Shown: piece by piece, positions 1 through 7,371 of the stretch
Position numbering within the stretch: position 1 is the first letter of the stretch
How the letters are laid out: each line of letters opens with the position of its first letter
Assembly (NCBI RefSeq): GCF_916700565.1
Contig: NZ_CAKAKO010000001.1
Coordinates: 620,001 to 684,000, forward strand
Length of the DNA stretch: 64,000 nt
Direction: 5' to 3'
Source: Xenophilus sp. Marseille-Q4582
GTDB taxonomy: Bacteria; Pseudomonadota; Gammaproteobacteria; Burkholderiales; Burkholderiaceae_C
The notes under the pieces: model-generated
The model's database searches: none
Told to the model about the DNA's origin: nothing
The model's input: only the letters and a program-made list of their open reading frames with translations
Translations under genes and position numbers: made by a program

Positions 1-415
1 GGCGCGCCACGCGGCCCGCGCCCAGCACCAGCAAGCGGCGCGCATCCTCGCGCGCCAGGAAGGAGGCGCCCAGCGCCGCCGCGGCGGCCGTGCGGTGGGC
101 CGTGATCTCGTTGCCGTCCATCATCGCCAGCGGCACGCCGGTGCGCGCGTCGTACAGCACGTAGGTCGCATGCAGGCCCGGCAGGCCGCTGGCGCCATTG
201 CCCGGGAAGATGTTGATGGTCTTGATGCCCAGGTAGCCCGCGTCGCTCCAGGCCGGCATGATCAGCACGGTGCCCTGCGCCTGGCCCTGCTGCGCGATGG
301 CGTGCACATGGCGCGGCGGCACCTGCACCTGGGCCGCGAAGGCGGCGCGCAGCGCGGGCACCAGGGTGTCGAAGCCCAGGGCGGCGCGGGTGGCGGCGGC
401 GTCGAAATGCTGCAT
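1..415 (-). CDS. Ornithine cyclodeaminase / mu-crystallin family protein (N-terminal part, truncated by window edge)
   Basis: The minus-strand frame starts at ATG 415 and runs off the window at base 1, giving the first 138 residues. The visible segments TINIFPGN and AMMDGNEITAHRTAAAAALGA are the substrate- and NAD-proximal motifs of the ornithine cyclodeaminase/mu-crystallin family, and the last residues (LLVLGAGRVA) begin the Rossmann nucleotide-binding site. Family members are ornithine cyclodeaminases, pyrroline-2-carboxylate reductases or alanine dehydrogenases; which reaction applies cannot be told from half the protein. Confidence 0.85.
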   Translation of the reverse strand, partial: MQHFDAAATRAALGFDTLVPALRAAFAAQVQVPPRHVHAIAQQGQAQGTVLIMPAWSDAGYLGIKTINIFPGNGASGLPGLHATYVLYDARTGVPLAMMDGNEITAHRTAAAAALGASFLAREDARRLLVLGAGRVAR

Positions 416-507
416 GGCGCTCAGGCCTTCGCCGGGGCCGCGTCAGGCTGCGGGCCGGGGCGCTGTGCGGCCCGCCGGGCGCAAAGGGGCAGGGCAGCCG
501 GCATCGC

Positions 508-1116
508 TCAGACGCCCGTCAGTGCGCGGTAGGCCTCGCGTGTCTGCGGCGACACGGCATCGAGCACCTGCTCGTAGCTGCTCTGGTGCCGCGCCGCCAG
601 CCGCGCGCTGGCCACGGTCCTGGAGCGGCAGAACCAGTGGCAGGTGTGCTGCATCAGGTACAGCTCGGCGGTCATCATGTAGGCCTTGGCCTTGGGGCTG
701 AGCCCTAGCGCGTTCTGCGCGCTGGCCTCGATGCCGCGCGCGTGGATCGCGAAGGCCTTGCGCACGTCGAACAGGCGGTAGCCGGGCAGCAACTGCTGCG
801 CGAAGGGCAGGGCGAAAGGCAGCTTGCTCACCTGCGCCAGCGGCGCCTCGGTCTGCTGGAACTCGCGCGCGAAGCTCGTGAACTGGCCGGTCAGGGCCTG
901 TTCGGTGCCTTCCAGCACGCCCCAGACCTGCGCCTTGCGTTCGGCATCGTCCTCGCCCAGCCAGCGCAGGTAGCCGTCGGTCAGGTTCTCCATCAGCTGC
1001 TCGATCTGGTAGCGGCCCAGGGCCTGGCCCAGCAGCGCGATGCGCCGCTGCTGCTCGCGGGTCTTGAGGATGTGGCCGGCCAGGGCGGCCAGGAAGACGA
1101 GGAAGAACAGTTCCAT
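508..1116 (-). CDS. Conserved hypothetical protein with N-terminal membrane anchor
   Basis: 202 residues from ATG 1116; an upstream in-frame ATG at 1185 adds only a low-complexity Arg/Ala leader, so the shorter start is preferred. Residues 2-15 (ELFFLVFLAALAGH) form a single hydrophobic anchor. The rest is a soluble, mostly helical domain with a region rich in His, Cys and Trp near residue 160 (LMQHTCHWFC). I do not recognise the family. It lies 92 bases upstream of the ornithine cyclodeaminase gene on the same strand, and may or may not be co-transcribed with it. Confidence 0.7.
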   Translation of the reverse strand: MELFFLVFLAALAGHILKTREQQRRIALLGQALGRYQIEQLMENLTDGYLRWLGEDDAERKAQVWGVLEGTEQALTGQFTSFAREFQQTEAPLAQVSKLPFALPFAQQLLPGYRLFDVRKAFAIHARGIEASAQNALGLSPKAKAYMMTAELYLMQHTCHWFCRSRTVASARLAARHQSSYEQVLDAVSPQTREAYRALTGV

Positions 1117-1222
1117 GAACGGCAAGGCGGGAGCGGTGAGCGCGCGCGGACGGCGCGCAGAAGAGCAGGCTGCGAGTGTAGGCACGCGCGCGGGCGCATC
1201 CGGCGCCCGCGGCCGCCGTCTC

Positions 1223-2827
1223 TCAGGCCACCAGCCGGTCCCAGCTCAACTGGTGCTTGGCCAGGTACTTGCGCAGCCGGTCCGCGTCGTTGACCACGCT
1301 GCGCGCCGCGCGCGAGGCCTGGAAGAGCTTGCGCCCGGCGTCCGACAGCGTGCGCGACTGGCGGCACACGCGCAGCACGGCTTCGAGCTGCAAGCGGTCG
1401 AACAGGTCCAGTGCCGCGGCCTGCTCGGCGCCCAGCAGCGCGTCCAGGTCCACCTCGGTGGTGGCGGCGCGCGCCGACGGGTCTTCGCGCGCCCACAGCC
1501 AGCGCAGTCGCGCGATCTCGGCCTGCACCAGCGGCTCGGTGATGCGCCCACCCTCGGCCAGCGTGGCCAGGCGCGTGATGCTGGCCGACAGGTCGCGGAA
1601 GTTGCCGCGCCACGGCGCGTCGGGCCCCTGGGCGAAGCGCAGGTAGGCGGTGCGCGCCTCGGCGTTGAAGCGCACGCCGCGGCGCGTCTCGTGCGCATGC
1701 TGGGCCAGCAGGTGCTCGATGTTGGGCTCCAGGTCTTCGGGCCGCTGGGCCAGGCCCGGCAGCTCGTAGGTCCAGAGGTTGATGCGCGCGAACAGGTCTT
1801 CGCGGAACCGCCCGGCCGCCACGGCCTCGCGCAGGTCGCGGTTGGTGCCGGCGATGAGCTGGAAGTCACTGGTCACCTCGCGGTCCGCGCCCACGGGGTA
1901 GAAGCGCTTTTCCTCGATGGCCATGAGCAGCATCGCCTGCTCGTCCGCGCCGAGTTCGCCGATTTCGTCGAGAAAGAGCACGCCCTGGTCGGCGCTGCGC
2001 AGCAGGCCCGCGCGCTCGCTGGCGGCGCCCGTGAACGCGCCCTTCCTGTGGCCGAACAGGCTGGAGGCCGCGCCGTCGCCGCGCAAGGTGGCGCAGTTCA
2101 CCTCGACGAAGGCGCCGCTCATCTGGTGGCGCGCTTTCTTCAGCTCGAACATGCGCCGCGCCAGGAAGGACTTGCCCGCGCCCGTCGGCCCCACCAGCAG
2201 GATGGGTGCGCGCGAGCGCACGGCCACGCGCTCCACCTCGTCGATGAGCGCATTGAAGCGCGCGTTGCGCGTGGCGATGCCGCGCTTGAGGAAGGCCACC
2301 GCGTCGCGCTGCTCGGCCGCATGCCGCTGCGCGATGGCGTCGTAGCGCGAGAGGTCCAGGTCGATCAGCGCATAGCTGCCGGGGTCGCCCTCGCGCTGGC
2401 GCCGGGGCGGCGAGGTCTGCGCCAGCACGGCCGGCAGGATGCGCGATTCGGCCAGCAGGAACATGCAGATCTGCGCCACGTGCGTGCCCGTGGTGATGTG
2501 TGCCCAGTACTGCTCGCGCCCGGCGTCGAAGGGGTAGGCGCGCGCCCAGTCGTACAGGCGGGTGTAGACCTCGCCGAAGTCCCAGGGGTCCTCGATGGCC
2601 AGCGGCACCAGGTTCACGGCGGTCTCGGGCGAGACGCCGGCGATGTCGGCCTTCAGCAGTTCGGCCAGCGCCTGGTGGCGCGGCGTGTAGAGCAACTCCA
2701 TGCGCGCCACCGCCATGTGCGGGTGCTGGGTCAGCGACAGCGTGGGACGCCACTTCTCCCAGCGGCCCGAACCCTTGCCCGAATCGAGCTGGGTGCCCAG
2801 GAAGCCGATGACGACGATGGGTTTCAT
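1223..2827 (-). CDS. rtcR: RtcR, sigma-54-dependent activator of the RNA repair operon
   Basis: 534 residues from ATG 2827. Residues 1-180 are the divergent CARF-like sensor of RtcR (KPIVVIGFLGTQLDSGKGS near the start; HITTGTHVAQICMFLLAES around 110-128). Residues 185-430 are an AAA+ sigma-54 activator domain with Walker A GPTGAGKS (213-220), the sigma-54-contacting GAFTGA loop (263-268) and a Walker B block LFLDEIGELG. The C-terminus is the RtcR DNA-binding region (SVVNDADRLRKYLA). In the known family the CARF domain senses a tRNA-derived RNA ligand and switches on rtcBA. It is divergent from the slipin-rtcB-rtcA operon, matching that role; the start agrees with characterised RtcR proteins. 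Confidence 0.96.
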   Translation of the reverse strand: MKPIVVIGFLGTQLDSGKGSGRWEKWRPTLSLTQHPHMAVARMELLYTPRHQALAELLKADIAGVSPETAVNLVPLAIEDPWDFGEVYTRLYDWARAYPFDAGREQYWAHITTGTHVAQICMFLLAESRILPAVLAQTSPPRRQREGDPGSYALIDLDLSRYDAIAQRHAAEQRDAVAFLKRGIATRNARFNALIDEVERVAVRSRAPILLVGPTGAGKSFLARRMFELKKARHQMSGAFVEVNCATLRGDGAASSLFGHRKGAFTGAASERAGLLRSADQGVLFLDEIGELGADEQAMLLMAIEEKRFYPVGADREVTSDFQLIAGTNRDLREAVAAGRFREDLFARINLWTYELPGLAQRPEDLEPNIEHLLAQHAHETRRGVRFNAEARTAYLRFAQGPDAPWRGNFRDLSASITRLATLAEGGRITEPLVQAEIARLRWLWAREDPSARAATTEVDLDALLGAEQAAALDLFDRLQLEAVLRVCRQSRTLSDAGRKLFQASRAARSVVNDADRLRKYLAKHQLSWDRLVA

Positions 2828-2964
2828 GATCGGATAAAAAATTAGCCAATTTGCTAGGAAAACAGGAATTCTAAGTCGAGCAGAGCGGCAGCTGCATCCA
2901 TCGGAAAGAAAAATATTCAATCAAATCAATGGCTTGATCTGATTGGCCGCCCAGCGAACCAGTC

Positions 2965-2980
2965 TGGCACAGGTCCTGCA
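2965..2980 (+). promoter_or_regulatory. Sigma-54 (-24/-12) promoter of the rtc operon
   Basis: TGGCAC-AGGTC-CTGCA matches the sigma-54 consensus (TGGCAC, five bases, TTGCW), with GG and GC exactly ten bases apart. It points away from rtcR, 137 bases from its start codon, so transcription should begin near 2990 and run into the structured segment and slipin. The AT-rich block 2828-2945 between it and rtcR is the natural place for RtcR binding sites and the rtcR promoter. Confidence 0.85.
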
Positions 2981-3111
2981 AGACCTCACCCGTCCGGTTG
3001 CAACATGTGCTGCTCACAGGCGCCGCTTGGGGCTCAAGCCCTGCGGCCCGGTGCCATGGACCAGGTCATGCCTTGGGTCGGTGGTATGCCGCTGCCAGGT
3101 TGTCGGATGTG

Positions 3112-3160
3112 AATTCATGCCGTCGGGGCGTACAGGGTTCGAGTCCCTGGTGAATTTCCA
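3112..3160 (+). other. tRNA-like minihelix 1 with templated CCA
   Basis: AATTCAT (3112-3118) pairs with GTGAATT (3150-3156) as a 7-bp acceptor-type stem. A perfect T-arm lies between them: CAGGG, loop TTCGAGT, CCCTG (3133-3149). A discriminator-like T (3157) and CCA (3158-3160) follow directly. The D and anticodon arms are replaced by 14 bases (3119-3132) that could form a tiny GCC/GGC hairpin. Confidence 0.65.
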
Positions 3161-3194
3161 ACCCCTGCAAAGGGAACGGAAAGCGGGCCCTTCG

Positions 3195-3227
3195 GGGTCG
3201 GCGAACGGGTTCGAGTCCCGCTGACTC
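3195..3227 (+). other. tRNA-like minihelix 2 (T-loop hairpin)
   Basis: GGGTCGG (3195-3201) pairs with CTGACTC (3221-3227) with two G-U wobbles, enclosing a CGGG/CCCG stem and the same TTCGAGT T-loop (3210-3216). Only CGAA (3202-3205) intervenes, so acceptor and T stems would stack directly. The 3' end lacks CCA. A UUCG hairpin (CCC-TTCG-GGG, 3188-3197) is a competing fold of the 5' arm. Confidence 0.55.
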
Positions 3228-3537
3228 GCGGTGGCAACACCGCTTTGAATGGGATGAAAGTCCCATGCCCCGGTCAGGCGGCGCGCGAGGAGGCGCTTGT
3301 CCTCCATTGCGCCACGCCCGGCCGACACAGGCCGCCTGTGCCCCGTGCCCTTGGCCGGGAAGCGGGTGCAGCCAGCCCGGGCGGGAGGCGAGTGGCAGGC
3401 CGGTTCGGCTTGCCTGCGTCACCGCCCACCCGGGACCGCTGCACCGGCCCCGTTCAGGCAGGAAGCCCGCAGCCTGTGTTCAAGGGGCACCGATGGATGG
3501 GATGTTCGGCGGATACGAACAACTTTGGGAGAAGAGG

Positions 3538-4686
3538 ATGCTGGGTTTCGAAAATTTCACCGTCAAGAAGAATGAACGCGCACTGCTGCTGCGCAATGGC
3601 GATTTCGCGGGTCTGTTCGGCCCTGGCAAGCACCGCGTGTTCGGTGGCTTCGACACCTTGACCGTGGAGCGCTTCTCGTTGAACGAGCCGCTGTTCGAGC
3701 ACGAACTGGCCGATGTGCTGCGCGTGCAGGAACCGGAACTGGTGGCCCGCGAGTTCGTGCAGGTGAACCTGGGCGAAAGCGAAGTGGGCCTGCGCCATGA
3801 AGATGGCGTGCTGGTCGAGATCCTGCCGCCGGCGAGCCGCAAGCTCTACTGGCGTGGCCTGCGCGAGCAGCGCGTGGACGTGGTCGACGTGGCGGCCGAT
3901 GCGCGCCTGCCGGCCGAACTGCTGGCCAGGCTGCAAAGCGTGAACCTGCGCCCCCGTGCGGTGCGCGGCCTGGACGGCGTACTGCTGGTGCAGGTGCCGG
4001 AGTTCCATGCCGGCGTGTGGACGCTGGAAGGGCAGATGCAGGAACTGCTGGCGCCGGGGGCGCATGGCTTTTGGCGCTTCAACCGCCAGGTGGCCGTGAC
4101 AACGGTTGATCTGCGCGCGCAGATCGCCGAAGTGAGCGGCCAGGAAATCCTGACGCGTGACAAGGTCGGCCTGCGCCTGAACCTGTCGGCGGTGTGGCGC
4201 TACACCGACGTGCGGCTGGCCTTGGCCCAGATGCCGAAGCCGGCCGACCATGTGTACCGCGAACTCCAGTTCGGTCTGCGGGCCGCCGTGGGTGAGCAGA
4301 ACCTCGATGCGCTGCTGGAGAGCAAGGCGGCCATCGACGCGTCGGTGCTGGCCCAGGTGCGCGAGCGCTTGGCGGGCTCGGGCGTGGCGCTGGAAAGCGT
4401 GGGCGTGAAGGACATCATCCTGCCGGGCGAGATGAAGAGCATCCTGGCGCAGGTCGTGGAAGCCGAGAAGTCGGCGCAGGCCAACGTGATCCGCCGCCGC
4501 GAAGAAACCGCAGCGACCCGTTCGCTGTTGAACACGGCCAAGGTGATGGAGGGCAACCCCGTCGCCTTGCGGATGAAGGAACTGGAAACCCTGGAACGCG
4601 TGGCCGAGCGGATCGACAAGATCTCGGTGGTCGGCGGCCTGGACCAGGTCCTCAACGGGCTGGTGACCCTGCGTCAACCGGCCTGA
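3538..4686 (+). CDS. Slipin (SPFH/band-7 family) protein of the rtc operon
   Basis: 382 residues from ATG 3538, chosen because GGGAGAAG lies just upstream; an in-frame ATG at 3493 is possible. The middle carries the SPFH/band-7 core (RQVAVTTVDLRAQ, GQEILTRDKVGLRLNLSAVWRYTD, LAGSGVALESVGVKDIILPGEMK), and the C-terminus is helical (AEKSAQANVIRRREETAATRSLL), typical of oligomerising slipins. There is no obvious N-terminal membrane segment. Slipins occur in RtcR-controlled operons of several bacteria, but their role in RNA repair is unknown. The gene sits 102 bases upstream of rtcB on the same strand and is probably co-transcribed with it. Confidence 0.9.
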   Translation: MLGFENFTVKKNERALLLRNGDFAGLFGPGKHRVFGGFDTLTVERFSLNEPLFEHELADVLRVQEPELVAREFVQVNLGESEVGLRHEDGVLVEILPPASRKLYWRGLREQRVDVVDVAADARLPAELLARLQSVNLRPRAVRGLDGVLLVQVPEFHAGVWTLEGQMQELLAPGAHGFWRFNRQVAVTTVDLRAQIAEVSGQEILTRDKVGLRLNLSAVWRYTDVRLALAQMPKPADHVYRELQFGLRAAVGEQNLDALLESKAAIDASVLAQVRERLAGSGVALESVGVKDIILPGEMKSILAQVVEAEKSAQANVIRRREETAATRSLLNTAKVMEGNPVALRMKELETLERVAERIDKISVVGGLDQVLNGLVTLRQPA

Positions 4687-4788
4687 GCGCCGCCGGATGG
4701 GCGGCATCGCGGATGCCAACCGGCTTTCCTCGTGCTCATCCGCTCGAGCGCTCGGAGCAGAGAGAGAGAGAGAAAAGGAGTCAGAGCA

Positions 4789-6018
4789 ATGAACAACGAA
4801 CCCAACTACCAGCTGCACGAAGTCGCGGGCGGCGTGCCCGTGAAGATGTGGACCCAGGGCGTGCCCGTGGAAGCCGAGGCGCAGCAGCAGCTCGAGAACG
4901 CCGCGCGCCTGCCGATCGTGTTCAAGCACATCGCGGCCATGCCCGATGTGCACTACGGCATCGGAGCGACCGTGGGCTCGGTGATCCCGACCTTCAAGGC
5001 CATCATCCCGGCCGCGGTGGGCGTGGACATCGGCTGCGGCATGATGGCCTGCAAGACCACGCTGCACGCCAACGACCTGCCCGACAACCTGGGCCCGCTG
5101 CGCGCCGCGATCGAGAAGGCCGTGCCGCACGGCTCCAACCCCAAGCGCATGGGCCGCGACAAGGGGTCGTGGGAGACGCCACCCAGCGAGACCGACGTGG
5201 CCTGGGCGCTGCTCAAGGACGAGTTCGATGCGATCTGCGAGGCGCATCCGCGCATCAGGAACACCAACAACCACAAGCACCTGGGAACGCTCGGTACCGG
5301 CAACCACTTCATCGAGGTCTGCCTCGACGAAGCGGGCGCCGTGTGGTTCATGCTGCACTCGGGTTCGCGTGGCGTGGGCAATGCCATCGGCACCCACTTC
5401 ATCGAACTGGCGAAGAAGGATGCCGAGCAGCACCAGCGCAACCTGCCCGACCAGGACCTGGCGTACTTCGAGGAAGGCGCGCAGTACTTCGGCGACTACG
5501 TGCGAGCGGTGGGCTGGGCCCAGAAGTTCGCGCGTGCGAACCGCGAAGTGATGATGCAGCGCGTGGTCGCGGCCGCGCGCAAGGTCATCACGAAGCCCTT
5601 CGAGGCGCATGTGGAAGCGGTGAACTGCCACCACAACTACGTGAGCCGCGAAACGCACTTCGGCGAGGACGTGCTGGTGACCCGCAAGGGCGCGGTGAGC
5701 GCCAAGGCGGGCGAGCTGGGCATCATTCCGGGCAGCATGGGTGCCAAGAGCTACATCGTGCGCGGCAAGGGCAACCCCGAGTCGTTCATGAGCTGCAGCC
5801 ACGGCGCGGGCCGCAAGATGAGCCGCACCAAGGCCAAGAAGCTCTACACCGTGGCCGACCAGATCGCCGCCACCGAAGGCGTGGAATGCCGCAAGGACGC
5901 CGACGTGATCGACGAGATCCCGATGGCCTACAAGGACATCGACGCCGTGATGGCAGCGCAGCAGGACCTGGTGGACGTGGTGTACACGCTCAAGCAGGTG
6001 GTGTGCGTGAAGGGCTGA
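4789..6018 (+). CDS. rtcB: RtcB, RNA-splicing ligase / 3'-phosphate RNA ligase
   Basis: 409 residues, the normal RtcB length, from ATG 4789 behind a strong AAAGGAG. RtcB joins RNA 2',3'-cyclic phosphate or 3'-phosphate ends to 5'-OH ends, using GTP and Mn2+. The metal and guanylate residues are all visible: VGVDIGCGM (Asp80, Cys83), GTGNHF (His173), HSGSRG (His190), NCHHNY (His281/282) and the guanylated His338 in SCSHGAGR. The ribosome site follows an (AG)7 run at 4759-4772. The gene lies between slipin and rtcA, so expression should depend on RtcR and sigma-54. Confidence 0.98.
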   Translation: MNNEPNYQLHEVAGGVPVKMWTQGVPVEAEAQQQLENAARLPIVFKHIAAMPDVHYGIGATVGSVIPTFKAIIPAAVGVDIGCGMMACKTTLHANDLPDNLGPLRAAIEKAVPHGSNPKRMGRDKGSWETPPSETDVAWALLKDEFDAICEAHPRIRNTNNHKHLGTLGTGNHFIEVCLDEAGAVWFMLHSGSRGVGNAIGTHFIELAKKDAEQHQRNLPDQDLAYFEEGAQYFGDYVRAVGWAQKFARANREVMMQRVVAAARKVITKPFEAHVEAVNCHHNYVSRETHFGEDVLVTRKGAVSAKAGELGIIPGSMGAKSYIVRGKGNPESFMSCSHGAGRKMSRTKAKKLYTVADQIAATEGVECRKDADVIDEIPMAYKDIDAVMAAQQDLVDVVYTLKQVVCVKG

Positions 6019-6141
6019 CGCCGGCCGCACATGCGGCGCGCGCGGCGCGCGCGACGGAGCGAGGAGCCGGCCGCAGGGCCGGCTGGAACATTCGGGAGCG
6101 GCCGCGCGTGCGCCAACATGCGCGGGGCCCCGCGGGACGAC

Positions 6142-7233
6142 ATGAACGACAACGTGATCACGCACGCGGCGCGGCAGGCGCCCGAAATCGAACTCGACGG
6201 TGCCGAAGGCGAGGGCGGCGGCCAGATCCTGCGCACGGGCCTGGCCCTGTCCATCGTCACGCAGCGGCCGCTGGCCCTGACGCGCATCCGCGCGCGCCGG
6301 CCCAAGCCGGGCCTGATGCGCCAGCACCTGGCCTGCGTGCAGGCGGCCGCCGCCATCAGCGGCGCGCAGGTGCAGGGCGCGGAACTGGGCGCGCAGGCGC
6401 TGCATTTCGTGCCCGGCCCGGTGCGCGCGGGCGACTACGCCTTCGGCATCGCCAGCGCGGGCAGCTGCACCCTGGTGCTGCAGACCGTGCTGCCGCCGCT
6501 GTGGCTGGCCGACGGGCCCAGCCGCGTGCAGCTGCAGGGCGGCACGCACAACCCGATGGCGCCGTGCTTCCATTTCCTGGACGCGGCCTATGCACCGCTG
6601 CTGCGGCGCCTGGGCGGCGACCTGCAGCTGGACCTGCGCCGCCACGGCTTCTACCCGGCCGGCGGCGGGCAACTGGGGGCACAGATCACGCCGGCACCCG
6701 CCCCGGGGCCGCGGCCCTTCGACCTGATGGCGCGCGGCCCGCGGCTCAGCGCCCATGCCGAATGCCTGGTGCCGGGCCTGGCGCGGCAGATCGGCACGCG
6801 CGAGCTGCGCGTGCTGCACGAGGCGCTGGGCTGGTCGGGGGAGCAGTTGCGCATCGGCCCTGCGCGGCAGGACGAAGGCCCCGGCAACGTGCTGATGGCC
6901 ACGCTGGCTTATGCGCACAGCACCGAGCTGATCACCGTGTTCGGCGAACGCGGCCGGCCGGCCGAAGACGTGGCGCAGGACCTGGTGCAGCAGGTGCGCG
7001 CCTGGGAGCGCAGCGGCGCGGCGCTGGGCGAGCACCTGGCCGACCAGTGGGTGCTGCTGCTGGCGCTGGCCTGCTGGCGCAGCGGCTGCGGTGCCGCCTT
7101 CACCTGCACCGGGGTCAGCGAGCACCTGCGCACCAACTGCGCGGTGATCGAGCGTTTCCTGCCCGTGCGCATCGCCCTTGAGCCCGCCGCCGGCGACGGG
7201 CTGCCGGCCTGCGTGCGCGTCATGCCGCGCTGA
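6142..7233 (+). CDS. rtcA: RtcA, RNA 3'-terminal phosphate cyclase
   Basis: 363 residues from ATG 6142; an in-frame ATG at 6118 would add eight residues. RtcA converts RNA 3'-phosphate to 2',3'-cyclic phosphate with ATP through an adenylated histidine. Diagnostic motifs are EGEGGGQILRTGLALS at the N-terminus, RPKPGLMRQHLACVQA, GGGTHN-like QGGTHNPMAP, HGFYPAGGGQ, and the C-terminal SEHLRTN block that holds the nucleophilic His. It follows rtcB by about 120 bases and is the last gene of the rtc operon. Confidence 0.96.
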   Translation: MNDNVITHAARQAPEIELDGAEGEGGGQILRTGLALSIVTQRPLALTRIRARRPKPGLMRQHLACVQAAAAISGAQVQGAELGAQALHFVPGPVRAGDYAFGIASAGSCTLVLQTVLPPLWLADGPSRVQLQGGTHNPMAPCFHFLDAAYAPLLRRLGGDLQLDLRRHGFYPAGGGQLGAQITPAPAPGPRPFDLMARGPRLSAHAECLVPGLARQIGTRELRVLHEALGWSGEQLRIGPARQDEGPGNVLMATLAYAHSTELITVFGERGRPAEDVAQDLVQQVRAWERSGAALGEHLADQWVLLLALACWRSGCGAAFTCTGVSEHLRTNCAVIERFLPVRIALEPAAGDGLPACVRVMPR

Positions 7234-7371
7234 AAAGGCAAGGCGCGGCAGCGCCGGCTGACGCGTGGGCCGCCCGGGTTCAGGGTTTTCACGCAACGGC
7301 GATGCGCCACGCAGCCGGCGGGGCCGACAATGAGAGAACAAGAATCGCTCTCAACAACCTCTCGGCCACCT

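Larger units (their letters stand above)
2991..3270 (+). ncRNA. Structured leader / candidate Y RNA-like, tRNA-mimicking ncRNA of the rtc operon
   Basis: About 550 bases separate the sigma-54 promoter from the slipin start and hold no credible gene. The first 280 are dense in RNA-like structure: a bulged hairpin at 3019-3055, an acceptor/T-arm minihelix ending in CCA at 3112-3160, a second T-loop minihelix at 3195-3227, and two adjacent hairpins with GNRA tetraloops at 3228-3243 (GCAA) and 3249-3266 (GAAA). Bacterial Y RNAs (YrlA) that mimic tRNA are known beside rtcBA genes in some species, so a Y RNA relative is the best analogy. No Ro60/Rsr protein gene is present here. Boundaries are inferred; 3271-3537 shows no further clear feature. 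Confidence 0.65.

Noticed and set aside
3112-3227. Ordinary tRNA genes between rtcR and slipin
   Set aside because: The T-arms are perfect, but no D-arm or anticodon arm can be built, so they are minihelices or tRNA mimics, not decoding tRNAs.
4713-7181. Alternative plus-strand frame across rtcB and rtcA
   Set aside because: Out of frame with two well-conserved enzymes; Arg/Gly/Ala-rich shadow translation.
3454-7341. Long open frame antisense to slipin, rtcB and rtcA
   Set aside because: It spans three clearly recognised genes on the other strand, and its product is His/Ala-rich shadow sequence without domains.
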